From assembly GCA_043101615.1 (NCBI GenBank), contig JBICID010000120.1:1-38163 (forward strand): DNA of 38,163 nt, in the 5' to 3' direction. The DNA comes from JBLHKT01 sp043101615. Its GTDB lineage: Bacteria; Planctomycetota; Phycisphaerae; Phycisphaerales; UBA1924. Shown here piece by piece: positions 24,733 to 33,062 of this stretch. Under the pieces are notes generated by a model, which saw nothing but the letters and a program-made list of their open reading frames with translations, did not search any database and was not told the DNA's origin. Each line of letters begins with the position of its first letter. The stretch's first letter is position 1. The position numbers and the translations under genes were made by a program.

Positions 24733-25521
24733 TTACCCGCCCGCACGCTCCCCCCGATATCGGCGGACGAACTCGGCATACTGCTCAGGGGTGTCCACCC
24801 CGTGGTGCGCCGCACGACGGACCGCGACCGCGATCGCGTGCCCGTGCTCCAGCCAGCGGAGCTGCTCGAGCTGCTCGCACCGCTCCAGCGGGGTCGGCGA
24901 CAGCCCGGCGTACAGACGAAGCGACGCCACCCGGTAGGCGTAGATCCCGACGTGCTTGAGCGGCGCGACCGGCTCCCCCCCCTCCCGGTGGTGCGGCACG
25001 AGCGCCCGGGAGAAGTACAGGGCACGCCCCACCCCGCCGGCGTCGGTCTCCCCCACCACCGCCTTGACGATCGCGGGGTTGTCCGGACGCTCGTCGCCGG
25101 CGAAGGGCGAGGCCACCGTGCCGACCGCGGGCGGGTGGGCCCAGCGCTCGCCCCGCCGGACCGATTCGACCGCCGCGTCGATGATCCCAGGCTCGATCTC
25201 CGGCTCGTCTCCCTGCACGTTCACGACGAGGGCGTCGTCGGGCAGCCCGAGGGACTGCGCGGCCTCCAGCAGGCGGCTGGTGCCGTTGGGGTGATCCGTG
25301 CGGGTGAGCACGCACTCGGTGCCGAACGGGGCGAGGGCCGCGGCGATCTGTTCGTCGTCGCAGGCCACCACCACCCGCTGGACGGACGGGGCCGCGGACG
25401 CGCCCTCGACGACGTGCTGGACGAGGGGCCTGCCGGTCTCGCTGGCGAGGACCTTGCCCGGGAAGCGTGTGGAGCCGAGCCGGGCCGGGATGATCGCGAT
25501 CGCCCGGGGCGAGTCGCTCAC
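24733..25521 (-). CDS. kdsB: 3-deoxy-manno-octulosonate cytidylyltransferase
   Basis: Activates KDO with CTP to CMP-KDO, the donor for the first sugar on lipid A. The 262-residue length is typical (about 245-260). Signatures: IIPARLGSTRFPGKVL near the N-terminus (CTP loop), RVVVACDDEQI, TRTDHPNGTSRL, VVNVQGDEPEI (metal-binding Asp), YFSRALVPHHRE, and KHVGIYAYRVASL. The start is GTG at 25519-25521, overlapping the stop codon of the TPR gene as GTGA, which indicates translational coupling. Together with hldD it implies a KDO-heptose lipopolysaccharide core. Confidence 0.95.
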   Translation of the reverse strand: MSDSPRAIAIIPARLGSTRFPGKVLASETGRPLVQHVVEGASAAPSVQRVVVACDDEQIAAALAPFGTECVLTRTDHPNGTSRLLEAAQSLGLPDDALVVNVQGDEPEIEPGIIDAAVESVRRGERWAHPPAVGTVASPFAGDERPDNPAIVKAVVGETDAGGVGRALYFSRALVPHHREGGEPVAPLKHVGIYAYRVASLRLYAGLSPTPLERCEQLEQLRWLEHGHAIAVAVRRAAHHGVDTPEQYAEFVRRYRGERAGG

Positions 25522-26996
25522 CCGCTGAGCTCCTTGATGAGCTCCTTGATCGAGGCCCGCCGGTCCTTGATGTCCTTGTAGTTGAAGGACTTGATGGCGA
25601 TGCCCGCGGCGATGGAGTCGGCCTCCTTGGCGGCGTCCACGTCCTTGTTCTCGCGGGCCCGGTCCTCGAGGCCCCGCATGAGCCCGTAGCGGAGCTCCAT
25701 GCCCAGGTCGGTGTCGTGGTTGACGTCCTCGAGGGCGCGACGGAAGGTCTGGATGGCCTCGTCGAGCCAGCCGCCCAGGCGGTAGAAGGACTGCCCCATG
25801 TAGTGGAGCACCTCGTTGCGGCTCTTGGCGTCCTGCTGGGCCTCCTGGAACTGGGCGATGGCCTCGTCGTACTCGGCTCGGTTGAAGTGAGCCTTGCCCA
25901 GCTTGAACTTGAGCGGGAGGTCGGTGGGGTAGTTCTCGACCTGGAGCTTGAGCTCTTCGAGCTCCTTGTTGCGCAGGGCCTGCACGGCGCTGTCGGCCTT
26001 CTCCTGCGCCTCGGCGTCGTCGGGGTTGGCCTGGGCCTGCTTGGCGAGCTGCTCGGCGCTGCGCTTCATCACGCGGAGCTGGATCTCGCCCGACTTCTGG
26101 CGGAAGCGGAACTGGCCCGTCTCCTTGTACGCGCTGGAGAGCAGGCTCATCGCCTTGAGCTCGTCGGCGGGCCTGGCCCGGCTGAGCAGGGCGCGGACGT
26201 ACGCCTCGAGCGTCGGGATGTCCTTGCGCTCCTCGTACTCGCCCTTGGTGCGCTCGACGATGGCGTCCTTGGTGCTGGCGGACTTGGAGAGCGAGTCCTC
26301 CTGCTCGAGGGCGGCCTGCTTGTCGGCGTCCTTGATGTTCTTGCGGAAGCCGCCCTCGCTGTCGTCCTCGAACCCGCCGCGTGACATGGTGGCCTGGGCC
26401 ATCATGTTGCGGACCCGGGCCTGCAGCTTGCCGTCGGAGGGGTCGAGCTTCATCGCCTCCTCGCCGGCGATGGAGGCGGTCTGGTAGTCCTGGGCCTTCT
26501 CCAGCACGTCGAGGAGCTGGATGTAGACGTCCTTCTTCTGCTTCTTGGGGTCGGCGGCGACCAGGTTCATGGCGTAGCGCCCGATGAACTGGGAGATCTC
26601 GAGCGCCCCCACGTTCGAGGCCGCGACGGACGCCCGGACCGCGGCCCCGGCGTCCTCCTTCTTGATGCCGAAGTCGAGCAGGGCGTCGATGTACTTGGAG
26701 ACGGCGCCCTTGGCCTGCACGGCGCTGCGGACCTCCTTGGAGACCTTGCCCTTGGGGTTCTCGTTGAGGAATGAGTCCGCGGAGCGGAGGAATCCCTTGA
26801 AGGCGTCCATGTTGGCGGGGTCCCAGCGGATGCCGCTGAGCCACATCTGCATCGCGAACTCGTAGTTGGTGGAGTCGTGCACGGTCTGGGCCCGGTCGAA
26901 GAAGGCGCGGGCCTTCTTGGGGCTGAACGCCTGCTCGATGGTGTCGACCTGGGAGGTCTCGGACTCGCTGCCTTCTTTTTTCTTGAACAACGCCAC
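25518..26996 (-). CDS. TPR-like helical repeat protein
   Basis: A soluble, helix-rich protein of 492 residues with many Lys, Glu, Ala and Gln. The N-terminus reads VALFKKKEGSESE, and FFDRAQTVHDSTNYEFAMQMWLSGIRWDPAN (split as a first TPR-like unit, about 31-61) follows. Further TPR-like units are seen at about 370-440 (LGKAHFNRAEYDEAIAQFQE; YMGQSFYRLGGWLDEAIQTF). The region between is predicted coiled or helical. No enzyme motif is visible; TPR repeats usually mediate protein-protein contacts. The start is uncertain: GTG at 26994-26996 has no strong ribosome site, only AGGAAG at 12 bases. A TACCAT hexamer at 27056-27061 may drive it. Its stop overlaps the kdsB start. Confidence 0.8.
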   Translation of the reverse strand: MALFKKKEGSESETSQVDTIEQAFSPKKARAFFDRAQTVHDSTNYEFAMQMWLSGIRWDPANMDAFKGFLRSADSFLNENPKGKVSKEVRSAVQAKGAVSKYIDALLDFGIKKEDAGAAVRASVAASNVGALEISQFIGRYAMNLVAADPKKQKKDVYIQLLDVLEKAQDYQTASIAGEEAMKLDPSDGKLQARVRNMMAQATMSRGGFEDDSEGGFRKNIKDADKQAALEQEDSLSKSASTKDAIVERTKGEYEERKDIPTLEAYVRALLSRARPADELKAMSLLSSAYKETGQFRFRQKSGEIQLRVMKRSAEQLAKQAQANPDDAEAQEKADSAVQALRNKELEELKLQVENYPTDLPLKFKLGKAHFNRAEYDEAIAQFQEAQQDAKSRNEVLHYMGQSFYRLGGWLDEAIQTFRRALEDVNHDTDLGMELRYGLMRGLEDRARENKDVDAAKEADSIAAGIAIKSFNYKDIKDRRASIKELIKELSG

Positions 26997-27055
26997 GGTG
27001 TCGGCCAACTTCCTGCTGAGGGCGGTCCCGGGGCACGCCTCGGGCCCGGGCTCGG

Positions 27056-27061
27056 ATGGTA
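27056..27061 (-). promoter_or_regulatory. possible -10 hexamer TACCAT for the TPR-kdsB pair
   Basis: TACCAT on the minus strand lies about 60 bases before the TPR gene start, in the 135-base divergent gap shared with def. No -35 box is recognisable. Confidence 0.3.
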
Positions 27062-27119
27062 GGGCGGCGACGGAGCCGATGCACGAACCGGGGGGCCCGC
27101 CGCGGCGCCCGGGACGCTC

Positions 27120-27125
27120 TACGAT
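27120..27125 (+). promoter_or_regulatory. TACGAT -10 hexamer, leaderless-type start of def
   Basis: TACGAT is six bases (GCCCGG) before the def ATG. The sequence upstream is almost pure G/C with no -35 box. There is no Shine-Dalgarno sequence in the six-base gap or just before it. Confidence 0.5.
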
Positions 27126-27131
27126 GCCCGG

Positions 27132-27683
27132 ATGGCCGTGGATCCCGCGTCGCTCAAGATCCAGCTCTACCCCGCGCCGATCCTGCGCACGCGCTGCGAG
27201 CCGGTGGAGTACTCGGACAACGTCCGAGCGGTCGGCGAGCGGATGATCGACATGATGTACAAGGCCGACGGGGTGGGACTCGCGGCCCCGCAGGTCGGGC
27301 TGCCCTGGATGCTCTTCGTCGCCGACGTGCCCGTGGACGAGGGACGGTCGGCCGACACCGACCCGCCCTCGGCGAGCCGCGGGCCGGAGGTGTTCATCAA
27401 CCCCGAGATCGTGAGCACCGCGGGCATGCCCGAGCCCATGTCGGAGGGGTGCCTGTCCCTGCCCGGCGTGCTCGGGGAGGTGCGCCGCCCCCCCACTGTG
27501 ACCGTCCGCGCCCTCGACCTGGAGGGCAACCCGTTCGAGAAGACCGCCACCGGCCTGCTCGCCCGGTGCTTTCTGCACGAGCACGACCACCTGATGGGCG
27601 TGCTCATCCTCGACAAGATGGACGAGCAGGAGCTCAGGAAGAACAACTCGCTGCTGACAAGCCTGGAACGCCGGGCGAGATGA
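27132..27683 (+). CDS. def: peptide deformylase
   Basis: Metalloenzyme that removes the N-formyl group from new proteins. The 183-residue chain has all three family motifs: GVGLAAPQVG (about 47-56), EGCLSLPG (Cys metal ligand, about 105-112), and HEHDHLMG (HExxH with both His ligands and catalytic Glu, about 150-157). A short insert (EGRSADTDPPSASRG) lies between motifs 1 and 2. The ATG at 27132 follows TACGAT by six bases. fmt starts 19 bases after its stop, the usual def-fmt pair, which adds and removes the same formyl group. Confidence 0.96.
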   Translation: MAVDPASLKIQLYPAPILRTRCEPVEYSDNVRAVGERMIDMMYKADGVGLAAPQVGLPWMLFVADVPVDEGRSADTDPPSASRGPEVFINPEIVSTAGMPEPMSEGCLSLPGVLGEVRRPPTVTVRALDLEGNPFEKTATGLLARCFLHEHDHLMGVLILDKMDEQELRKNNSLLTSLERRAR

Positions 27684-27702
27684 TCTGAGGGAAGACGCGG
27701 GC

Positions 27703-28641
27703 ATGGACGCACAGGGGCGCACGGACGTGGTGTTCTTCGGGTCGGGCGCGTTCGGCCTGCCCACGCTCCGCCGCCTGGGCGAGTCGCATCGGGTCATCGC
27801 GATCGTCACGCAGCCCGACCGGCCCGCCGGGCGCGGCAAGCGCCTGACCCCGAACCCGATCGCGTCGTGGGGCGCGGAGCACCTGCCCGGGGTCGACCTG
27901 ATCCAGCCCGAGAACGTGAACGAGCCCGGGGCTCGCCGGCGCGTGCGCGCACTGCCCGCACGCGTCTGGGTCGTCATCGCGTTCGGTCAGAAGCTCGGGC
28001 CCGAGCTCCTTGCCGACCGCTTCGCGATCAACCTGCACGCGAGCCTGCTGCCACGCTGGCGCGGCGCGGCCCCGATCCATCACGCGATCCTGGCCGGGGA
28101 CCGGGAGACCGGCAACAGCGTGATCACGCTCGCAGACCGCATGGACGCCGGCGAGGTGCTGGGCGCCCAGCGCACGCCGATCGGTCGCACCGAGACCACC
28201 GGCGAGCTGCACGACCGCCTGAGCGCGATGGGGCCGGACGCCGTGCTCGACGTCTTGGCACGCCGGGGCGCCGGCACGCTCGCGCCGGTCGTGCAGGACG
28301 AGTCCCAGGTCACGCTCGCGGGCAAGCTGGGACGCGACGACGCACGCCTGGCGTTCGGGGACGACGCGGACTCGCTGCGCTGTCGCGTGAACGGGCTGTC
28401 GCCGTGGCCCGGGTGCGCCGCGGAGATCGACGGCGTGCGGGTCAAACTGCTGCGGGCGGATTCCCAAGAAGGCTCGGGCGAGCCCGGCGTCCTGGTGGAT
28501 CCGGGGTCCGGGCTCGTCGGGACCGGCGGGGGCCTGCTGCGCCTGCTGGAGATCCAGCCCGCGGGGCGCACGCCCATGGCGTGGAGCGACTTTGTGCGAG
28601 GACGGTCGATCGAGCGCGGCTCAGTGGTCGGGCCGGTGTGA
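27703..28641 (+). CDS. fmt: methionyl-tRNA formyltransferase
   Basis: Transfers a formyl group from 10-formyl-THF to initiator Met-tRNA. The 312-residue length is normal. Signatures: VVFFGSGAFGLPTLRRL, VTQPDRPAGRGKRL, INLHASLLPRWRGAAPIHHAI (catalytic Asn/His and the SLLPxxRG loop, about 107-127), and ITLADRMDAGEVL (catalytic Asp region). The C-terminal OB-like domain is recognisable by VNGLSPWPGC. The ATG at 27703 is preceded by GAGGGAAGA about ten bases upstream. It sits between def and an HExxH-motif gene, with the next start only nine bases after its stop codon. Confidence 0.96.
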   Translation: MDAQGRTDVVFFGSGAFGLPTLRRLGESHRVIAIVTQPDRPAGRGKRLTPNPIASWGAEHLPGVDLIQPENVNEPGARRRVRALPARVWVVIAFGQKLGPELLADRFAINLHASLLPRWRGAAPIHHAILAGDRETGNSVITLADRMDAGEVLGAQRTPIGRTETTGELHDRLSAMGPDAVLDVLARRGAGTLAPVVQDESQVTLAGKLGRDDARLAFGDDADSLRCRVNGLSPWPGCAAEIDGVRVKLLRADSQEGSGEPGVLVDPGSGLVGTGGGLLRLLEIQPAGRTPMAWSDFVRGRSIERGSVVGPV

Positions 28642-28649
28642 GGGACGCG

Positions 28650-29354
28650 ATGCGCAAGCGGGCCAAGCCCGGCAGACAGACCGCCAGGGCTCGCGGGTTC
28701 CCCGCGACGCTGTGGGACCTGCTCGGGCTCGGGGGGCAGCCGTCGACGCCCCCCCCGAAGCCGGGGCGCCCGCCGGCCCCTCGGAAACCGCCCGCCCGGA
28801 TCACGACGCCGAGCACCCCGCCCGGGGCCCGCCCCGGGAGCATGCGGGCACGCTACGAGGCGGTCACGAGGGACATGCTGACAACGCACGGCGTGCGGGT
28901 CCGCAAGTGGCGCAGCTCCATGTCCGGCGTCGCGTGGCAGGTGACCTACCGCGACGGGACGGTGTCGAGGCTCATCGAGGCGCCGCGCCCCCGCGGGCCG
29001 ATGTCGGCCGCGATCTTCCTGCACGAGATCGGGCACCACGCCATCGGCTTCAAGACCTACACCCCGCGCTGCTTCGAGGAGTACAAGGCGTGGGAGTGGT
29101 CGCTGCACGCGATGGAGACGCACGGGCTCAACATCACCGAGCGGGTGCACCGGCGCATGCGCGAGTCACTCGAGTACGCGCTGGCCAAGGCACGACGCAG
29201 GGGCCTCAAACGCATCCCCGTCGAATTGATCGACTACTTCGAACGCACGGAACACTACAGCACCCTCACGGCCCCTGCGGCACGGGCACGGCTCGGGCTC
29301 CCACCCCGCCGCCCGACGCCCACGCGTGCGACGAGCGCGACGACTCGTCCCTGA
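28650..29354 (+). CDS. HExxH-motif protein, putative zinc metallopeptidase
   Basis: Unrecognised family, 234 residues. A basic, Pro-rich N-terminus (1-65) precedes a compact domain: YEAVTRDMLTTHGVRVRKW (69-87), VAWQVTYRDGTVSRLIEAP, then AAIFLHEIGHHAIGF with HEIGH at 125-129, and CFEEYKAWEWSLHAMETHG, whose Glu (143/144) could be a third metal ligand. The rest is a basic helical tail. No signal peptide is seen, so it is probably cytoplasmic. The ATG at 28650 is taken because GAGG lies seven bases upstream; a GTG at 28638 that overlaps the fmt stop is an alternative. It is probably cotranscribed with def and fmt, so a link to N-terminal processing is possible but unproven. Its last 89 bases overlap the opposing LamG gene. 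Confidence 0.72.
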   Translation: MRKRAKPGRQTARARGFPATLWDLLGLGGQPSTPPPKPGRPPAPRKPPARITTPSTPPGARPGSMRARYEAVTRDMLTTHGVRVRKWRSSMSGVAWQVTYRDGTVSRLIEAPRPRGPMSAAIFLHEIGHHAIGFKTYTPRCFEEYKAWEWSLHAMETHGLNITERVHRRMRESLEYALAKARRRGLKRIPVELIDYFERTEHYSTLTAPAARARLGLPPRRPTPTRATSATTRP

Positions 29355-30936
29355 ACACCGGGCCCAGGTCCTCCCGGAACCCGAAGAGCGCGACCGTCGC
29401 GTCGTCGGGCGCGAACTCGCGCACCGGCGTGAACGGGCCCGCGTACCGGAGCGTGCCCGAGACACGCACCGAGTCGAGCATCCCCCGGAATCCCGAGTCC
29501 ACGCCGGCGTACGCACGGCCCACGCCCCCGAGCGTCAAGACGCCCGGGCCGAGCGGGGCGAAGCCCGCGTCGGACGCGCCGACCCGTTCGCCGTCGACGA
29601 AGAGCGCGGCCGATTCCGGGCCCACGCACAGCGCAATATGCGTCCACTCCTCGCGCGGCGCCTCGCCCGCGCCGGACAGGGTGCGCCGGCCCCCCGCGTC
29701 GTCGGTCAGGGCCGCCGTCGGCACCGGGCCGTCGGACTCCGGCCCGATCCATCGCACCAGCATCCCGTCCCCCGACCACAGCACCGCGTCGCTCTGCTCG
29801 CCGTCTGCCCGCACCCACGCCTCTACGGTGTACGCCGGCCCCAGCGCGGGCAGTTCGATGCGCACGCCCGAACGCCCGTCCAGGCGCAGCGCACGATCGA
29901 CGCCGCCCGCCTGACTGGAGGGCTCGCCCAGCGCGGGCGTCAGCGGCACCCGCGCGGACACACCCACCCCCTGGACGTCCGACTCGCCGACGGGGACACG
30001 CACAACCCCCACCACCCGGATCTCGGGCTCGGACTCGATCCCCGGCGCCGTGCCCGCGACCGTGGCGCGGAAGGTCTCGCCCGCGGGGATGGTTCCCTCG
30101 AGACGGCTTGGCGTGAAGGACCACCCGCTCGGAGCCCGCAGCGCGAGGCTGAACCCGACCGCACGCCCGGTCGGGTTCTCGAGCACAACCGCCACGGACC
30201 CCGCGCTGCCCCCGTCCAGCGGGGCCCGCAGCCGGCCCTCGATCGAGAGGCCCCGACCTGCCGCGAGCACGTCGTCGAGCGCCTCACCCGCGCCCGGGTC
30301 GAACCCGCGCACGCCGGCCGGGTCGACGCGTGTCAGCTCCACCCCGTCCCCGCCCAAGGACAGCAGCACGAGCGCGGGGCCGCCGAACAGCTCCAGCCCG
30401 TCCGGGCCGGCCCGATCCGCGAAGGGGATGGCGAAGTACCGGATGCCGTCGCGTTCACCGTCGTCGCGGAGCAGCCCCTCGCCCACGGCGCACACCCCGA
30501 CGACCCGCCCGTCCTCGACCAGCAGGTCGTGCGCCTGGTCCCAGTCGCGCCGGCCCGCAGCCCAGGCGGCGCGATCGATCGCCAGCAGCACGCTCGGGGC
30601 CCGCGCGCCCTCCAGGGCCCTCCTGAGCGGAGCGAGTGTGTCGGGCTCGCCCACCAGGGCGCCGGGCAGTCGCACCACGTCGATCCAGCCGAGCGACGCC
30701 ACCCCGCCCGGGGCGAGGGGGTCGCCCGGGTCTGCGGTCTCTCCGAAGACGACCATCGCGTCGTGCGGGAGCGCGTCCGCCGCGTGCCGCCAAGGGGCGG
30801 ACTCCCGGTCGCCGGCCGGCGAGGCGAGCAGGAGCACGCCGGGCGGGCTGTCCGCCGGCTGGGAGCGTTCGCCCCGGAGCGTGCCGGTGAGTGCGAAGAT
30901 CGAGAGCAACGCCGCGAGACGTGCCGTACTTTGCAT
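29266..30936 (-). CDS. secreted LamG-domain (concanavalin A-like) protein
   Basis: A 556-residue exported protein. The signal peptide (MQSTARLAALLSIFALTGTL, about 1-22) ends near RGERSQ. Residues 30-220 form a domain I do not firmly recognise; DGIRYFAIPF and GLELFGGPALVLLSL faintly recall the end of a calcineurin-like phosphoesterase, but no metal motifs are present. Residues 230-330 look like an immunoglobulin-like stalk (VVLENPTGRAVGFSL, APSGWSFTP, GTIPAGETFRATV). Residues 345-525 are a LamG/Laminin_G_3 domain (ALRLDGRSGVRIEL, YTVEAWVRA, EEWTHIALCV, ALFVDGERV, FRGMLDSVRV). A role in binding a surface or sugar ligand is inferred. The ATG 30934-30936 has GGGAGG seven bases upstream and follows a TAAGAT hexamer. 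Confidence 0.82.
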   Translation of the reverse strand: MQSTARLAALLSIFALTGTLRGERSQPADSPPGVLLLASPAGDRESAPWRHAADALPHDAMVVFGETADPGDPLAPGGVASLGWIDVVRLPGALVGEPDTLAPLRRALEGARAPSVLLAIDRAAWAAGRRDWDQAHDLLVEDGRVVGVCAVGEGLLRDDGERDGIRYFAIPFADRAGPDGLELFGGPALVLLSLGGDGVELTRVDPAGVRGFDPGAGEALDDVLAAGRGLSIEGRLRAPLDGGSAGSVAVVLENPTGRAVGFSLALRAPSGWSFTPSRLEGTIPAGETFRATVAGTAPGIESEPEIRVVGVVRVPVGESDVQGVGVSARVPLTPALGEPSSQAGGVDRALRLDGRSGVRIELPALGPAYTVEAWVRADGEQSDAVLWSGDGMLVRWIGPESDGPVPTAALTDDAGGRRTLSGAGEAPREEWTHIALCVGPESAALFVDGERVGASDAGFAPLGPGVLTLGGVGRAYAGVDSGFRGMLDSVRVSGTLRYAGPFTPVREFAPDDATVALFGFREDLGPVFRDESSRSSHAWASGGGVGARAVPVPQGP

Positions 30937-30973
30937 GAGTGGCCTCCCTGCATCCTGCATCGGGTCGGGGTGC

Positions 30974-30979
30974 ATCTTA
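30974..30979 (-). promoter_or_regulatory. possible -10 hexamer TAAGAT for the LamG gene
   Basis: TAAGAT would start transcription near 30967, leaving a 31-base leader with GGGAGG. The leader contains a short direct repeat (GATGCAG twice). The divergent 212-base gap to the kinase gene has no other signal that I can support; no promoter for the kinase was found. Confidence 0.4.
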
Positions 30980-31148
30980 CCGGACCCGGCGGCGTCGGCA
31001 CGCGTGTTATGGGTCAGCCCGGGGTCCAAGGCGTGCGAGATGAGCGGCGTGTGCCGTCTGGACTTGCGCTCGCCGGTCGGACGGGGCTTCTGCCGATTCC
31101 GGGGAAGGTCGATAGGCGGGCGGGCTCTCACTCTCGATCCGGACCGAT

Positions 31149-33062
31149 ATGACCAAACGCGGAACGATACTGCTGTCGATGGTGTACCTGATGCTGCTGG
31201 CCTGCGCCGGCGGCGCGAGCGTGTACCTCGACCGGGAGCTCAGCAGGGCGGACCGCGAGCGCGCCAGGGAGATCCTGGACGAGGCCTCGACCGGCGTGCG
31301 CGACCAGGCGGAGCTCGCGATCGTCAGCGGGCACACGGGCAACGCCGAGCAGCTGATCGAGACGATCGTGGAGGCTCAGCCGAGGCTCGCTGTGCGGCTG
31401 GAGGCGCACGGGCACCGGACGCCCAAGGTGTACGGGGTGTGGCCCCAGAGCGAGGACTCGCTGCAGGCCGTGTACATGCTGGGCGCCGAGCACGAGTCGC
31501 CCCCGCTGGCGTACCTGAGCTTCCGGATCGATCCGGTCACGCCCATGTCCACCGCGCGGACACTGCTGATCGTGCTGGCGCTGGTGGGGCCGATCGCCGG
31601 GTTCGCGATCGCCTCGATCCACACGCGCGAGCGTCACCTGCGGGCGATGGACGAGCTGCGTGGAGTGTTCAGCGGGCGGGTGGACACGCTGCGCGAGACG
31701 CGCGGGCGTGAGATCGGGCCCGGGCGGCTGGACCCGGACCTGGAGGGCAAGTTCGAGGACCTGGCCTCGCAGATCGCGACGATGGCGGCGTACAAGGAGT
31801 TCTTCACCAACGCGCTGCAGTCGATGGTGGACTCGCTGCTGATCGTCAACGCCGAGGGCGTGATGCTCGCGGTCAACCAGGCCGCGGTGGACACGCTGGG
31901 GTACACCGAGGAGGAGCTGCTGGGCCAGAACGTGTCGATGATCTGGGCCGACGAGAAAGGCCTGGTGCTCACCGGGGACCGGCTCAGCAAGATCCTGGCC
32001 GACGGCGCCCGCAACGACCTGGCGCTGAGCTTCCGCACGAGGCACGGCAACAAGGTGCCGATCAACCTTTCCGGCTCGGCGATCCGCAGCCGCACGGGCG
32101 AGGTGACCGGCTTCGTGTGCATCGCGACGGACGTGACCGAGCGCCGGCGGGCGGAGAAGGAGAAGGAGCGGTTGAACCGGGAGCTGGTCGACACGTCGCG
32201 CCGCGCGGGCATGGCCGAGGTCGCCACGGGCGTGCTGCACAACGTGGGCAACGTGCTCAACAGCGTGACGGTGACCGCCTCCTCGATCAACACGCTCGTC
32301 GGCGGCTCGCGCGTGTCGCGCCTGGGCCAGATCGTCGAGATGCTCGAGTCCCACGCGGACGACCTGGGCGGGTTCCTCACCGAGGACCCCAAGGGGAGCA
32401 AGATCCCCAAGTATCTTGCGGCACTGGCCGTGTCGCTCCGCGAGGAGCACACCACGCTGCTGTCCGAGATCGAGGAGCTCAACAAGAACGTCGAGCACAT
32501 CAAGAAGGTCATCACCGTGCAGCAGCGGGTCGCGCGCGTCTCGGGCGTCTCCGAGCCGGTCGACGCCTCCGAGCTGCTCGAGGACGCCGTGCGCATCCGG
32601 GAGAGCTCCTTCGGCAAGCACGGCATCCGGCTGATCCGGAACTACAGCCTCAACAAGCCCATCAACACCGACAAGCACAAGGTGCTGCAGATCCTGGTCA
32701 ACCTGGTTGGCAACGCGATCGACGCCATGTCCGGGCACACGGTCAACGGCGAGCCCGGGCGGCGCATCCTGTCGCTGACCGTGATGCGAAGCCGCGAGAA
32801 CTCCGAGTTCGCCGAGATCTCGGTGGCCGACACCGGCCCGGGCATCGCCGAGTCGAACCTCACCCGCATCTTCACCCACGGCTTCACCACCAAGAAGGAG
32901 GGGCATGGGTTCGGCCTGCACTCCGCGGCCATCGCCGCCAAGGAGATGGGCGGGTCGCTCACCTGCCGCAACCGGGACCACGGCACCGGCGCCATCTTCA
33001 CGCTCCGCCTCCCGATCGAGATGAAAGAGACGCAGCGTGAGCGCACGGAGGCCGCGGCGTGA
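31149..33062 (+). CDS. membrane sensor histidine kinase with PAS domain
   Basis: A 637-residue kinase. A first membrane segment (6-26) is followed by a periplasmic sensor region (27-137) and a second membrane segment (TLLIVLALVGPIAGFAIASI, 138-157). After a linker comes a PAS domain (about 217-335; LLIVNAEGVMLAVNQAAVDTLGYT split across 230-253). The phosphoacceptor helix reads MAEVATGVLHNVGNVLNSV, with His364 in the HNVGN variant H-box. The ATPase domain has the N box (LQILVNLVGNAID), G1 (ADTGPGI), FTHGFTTK and GHGFGLH. All parts needed for activity are present. The ATG at 31149 was used; the upstream region has no clear ribosome site. Its stop overlaps the next gene's GTG as GTGA, so the two proteins form a pair. 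Confidence 0.93.
   Translation: MTKRGTILLSMVYLMLLACAGGASVYLDRELSRADRERAREILDEASTGVRDQAELAIVSGHTGNAEQLIETIVEAQPRLAVRLEAHGHRTPKVYGVWPQSEDSLQAVYMLGAEHESPPLAYLSFRIDPVTPMSTARTLLIVLALVGPIAGFAIASIHTRERHLRAMDELRGVFSGRVDTLRETRGREIGPGRLDPDLEGKFEDLASQIATMAAYKEFFTNALQSMVDSLLIVNAEGVMLAVNQAAVDTLGYTEEELLGQNVSMIWADEKGLVLTGDRLSKILADGARNDLALSFRTRHGNKVPINLSGSAIRSRTGEVTGFVCIATDVTERRRAEKEKERLNRELVDTSRRAGMAEVATGVLHNVGNVLNSVTVTASSINTLVGGSRVSRLGQIVEMLESHADDLGGFLTEDPKGSKIPKYLAALAVSLREEHTTLLSEIEELNKNVEHIKKVITVQQRVARVSGVSEPVDASELLEDAVRIRESSFGKHGIRLIRNYSLNKPINTDKHKVLQILVNLVGNAIDAMSGHTVNGEPGRRILSLTVMRSRENSEFAEISVADTGPGIAESNLTRIFTHGFTTKKEGHGFGLHSAAIAAKEMGGSLTCRNRDHGTGAIFTLRLPIEMKETQRERTEAAA

Noticed and set aside
22677..25025. 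Longer version of pyrG beginning at 25025
   Set aside because: The extra N-terminus lies antisense/out of frame in kdsB and has a Ser/Arg-rich composition; the start at 24614 is already extended compared with the family.
31020..31148. Promoter for the histidine kinase gene
   Set aside because: GATAGG, TTATGG and GATATG strings were considered, but none fits TANNNT at a sensible distance or has a -35 partner.
32117..33040. Overlapping plus-strand frame inside the histidine kinase
   Set aside because: Gln/Arg/His-rich shadow of the kinase in another frame.
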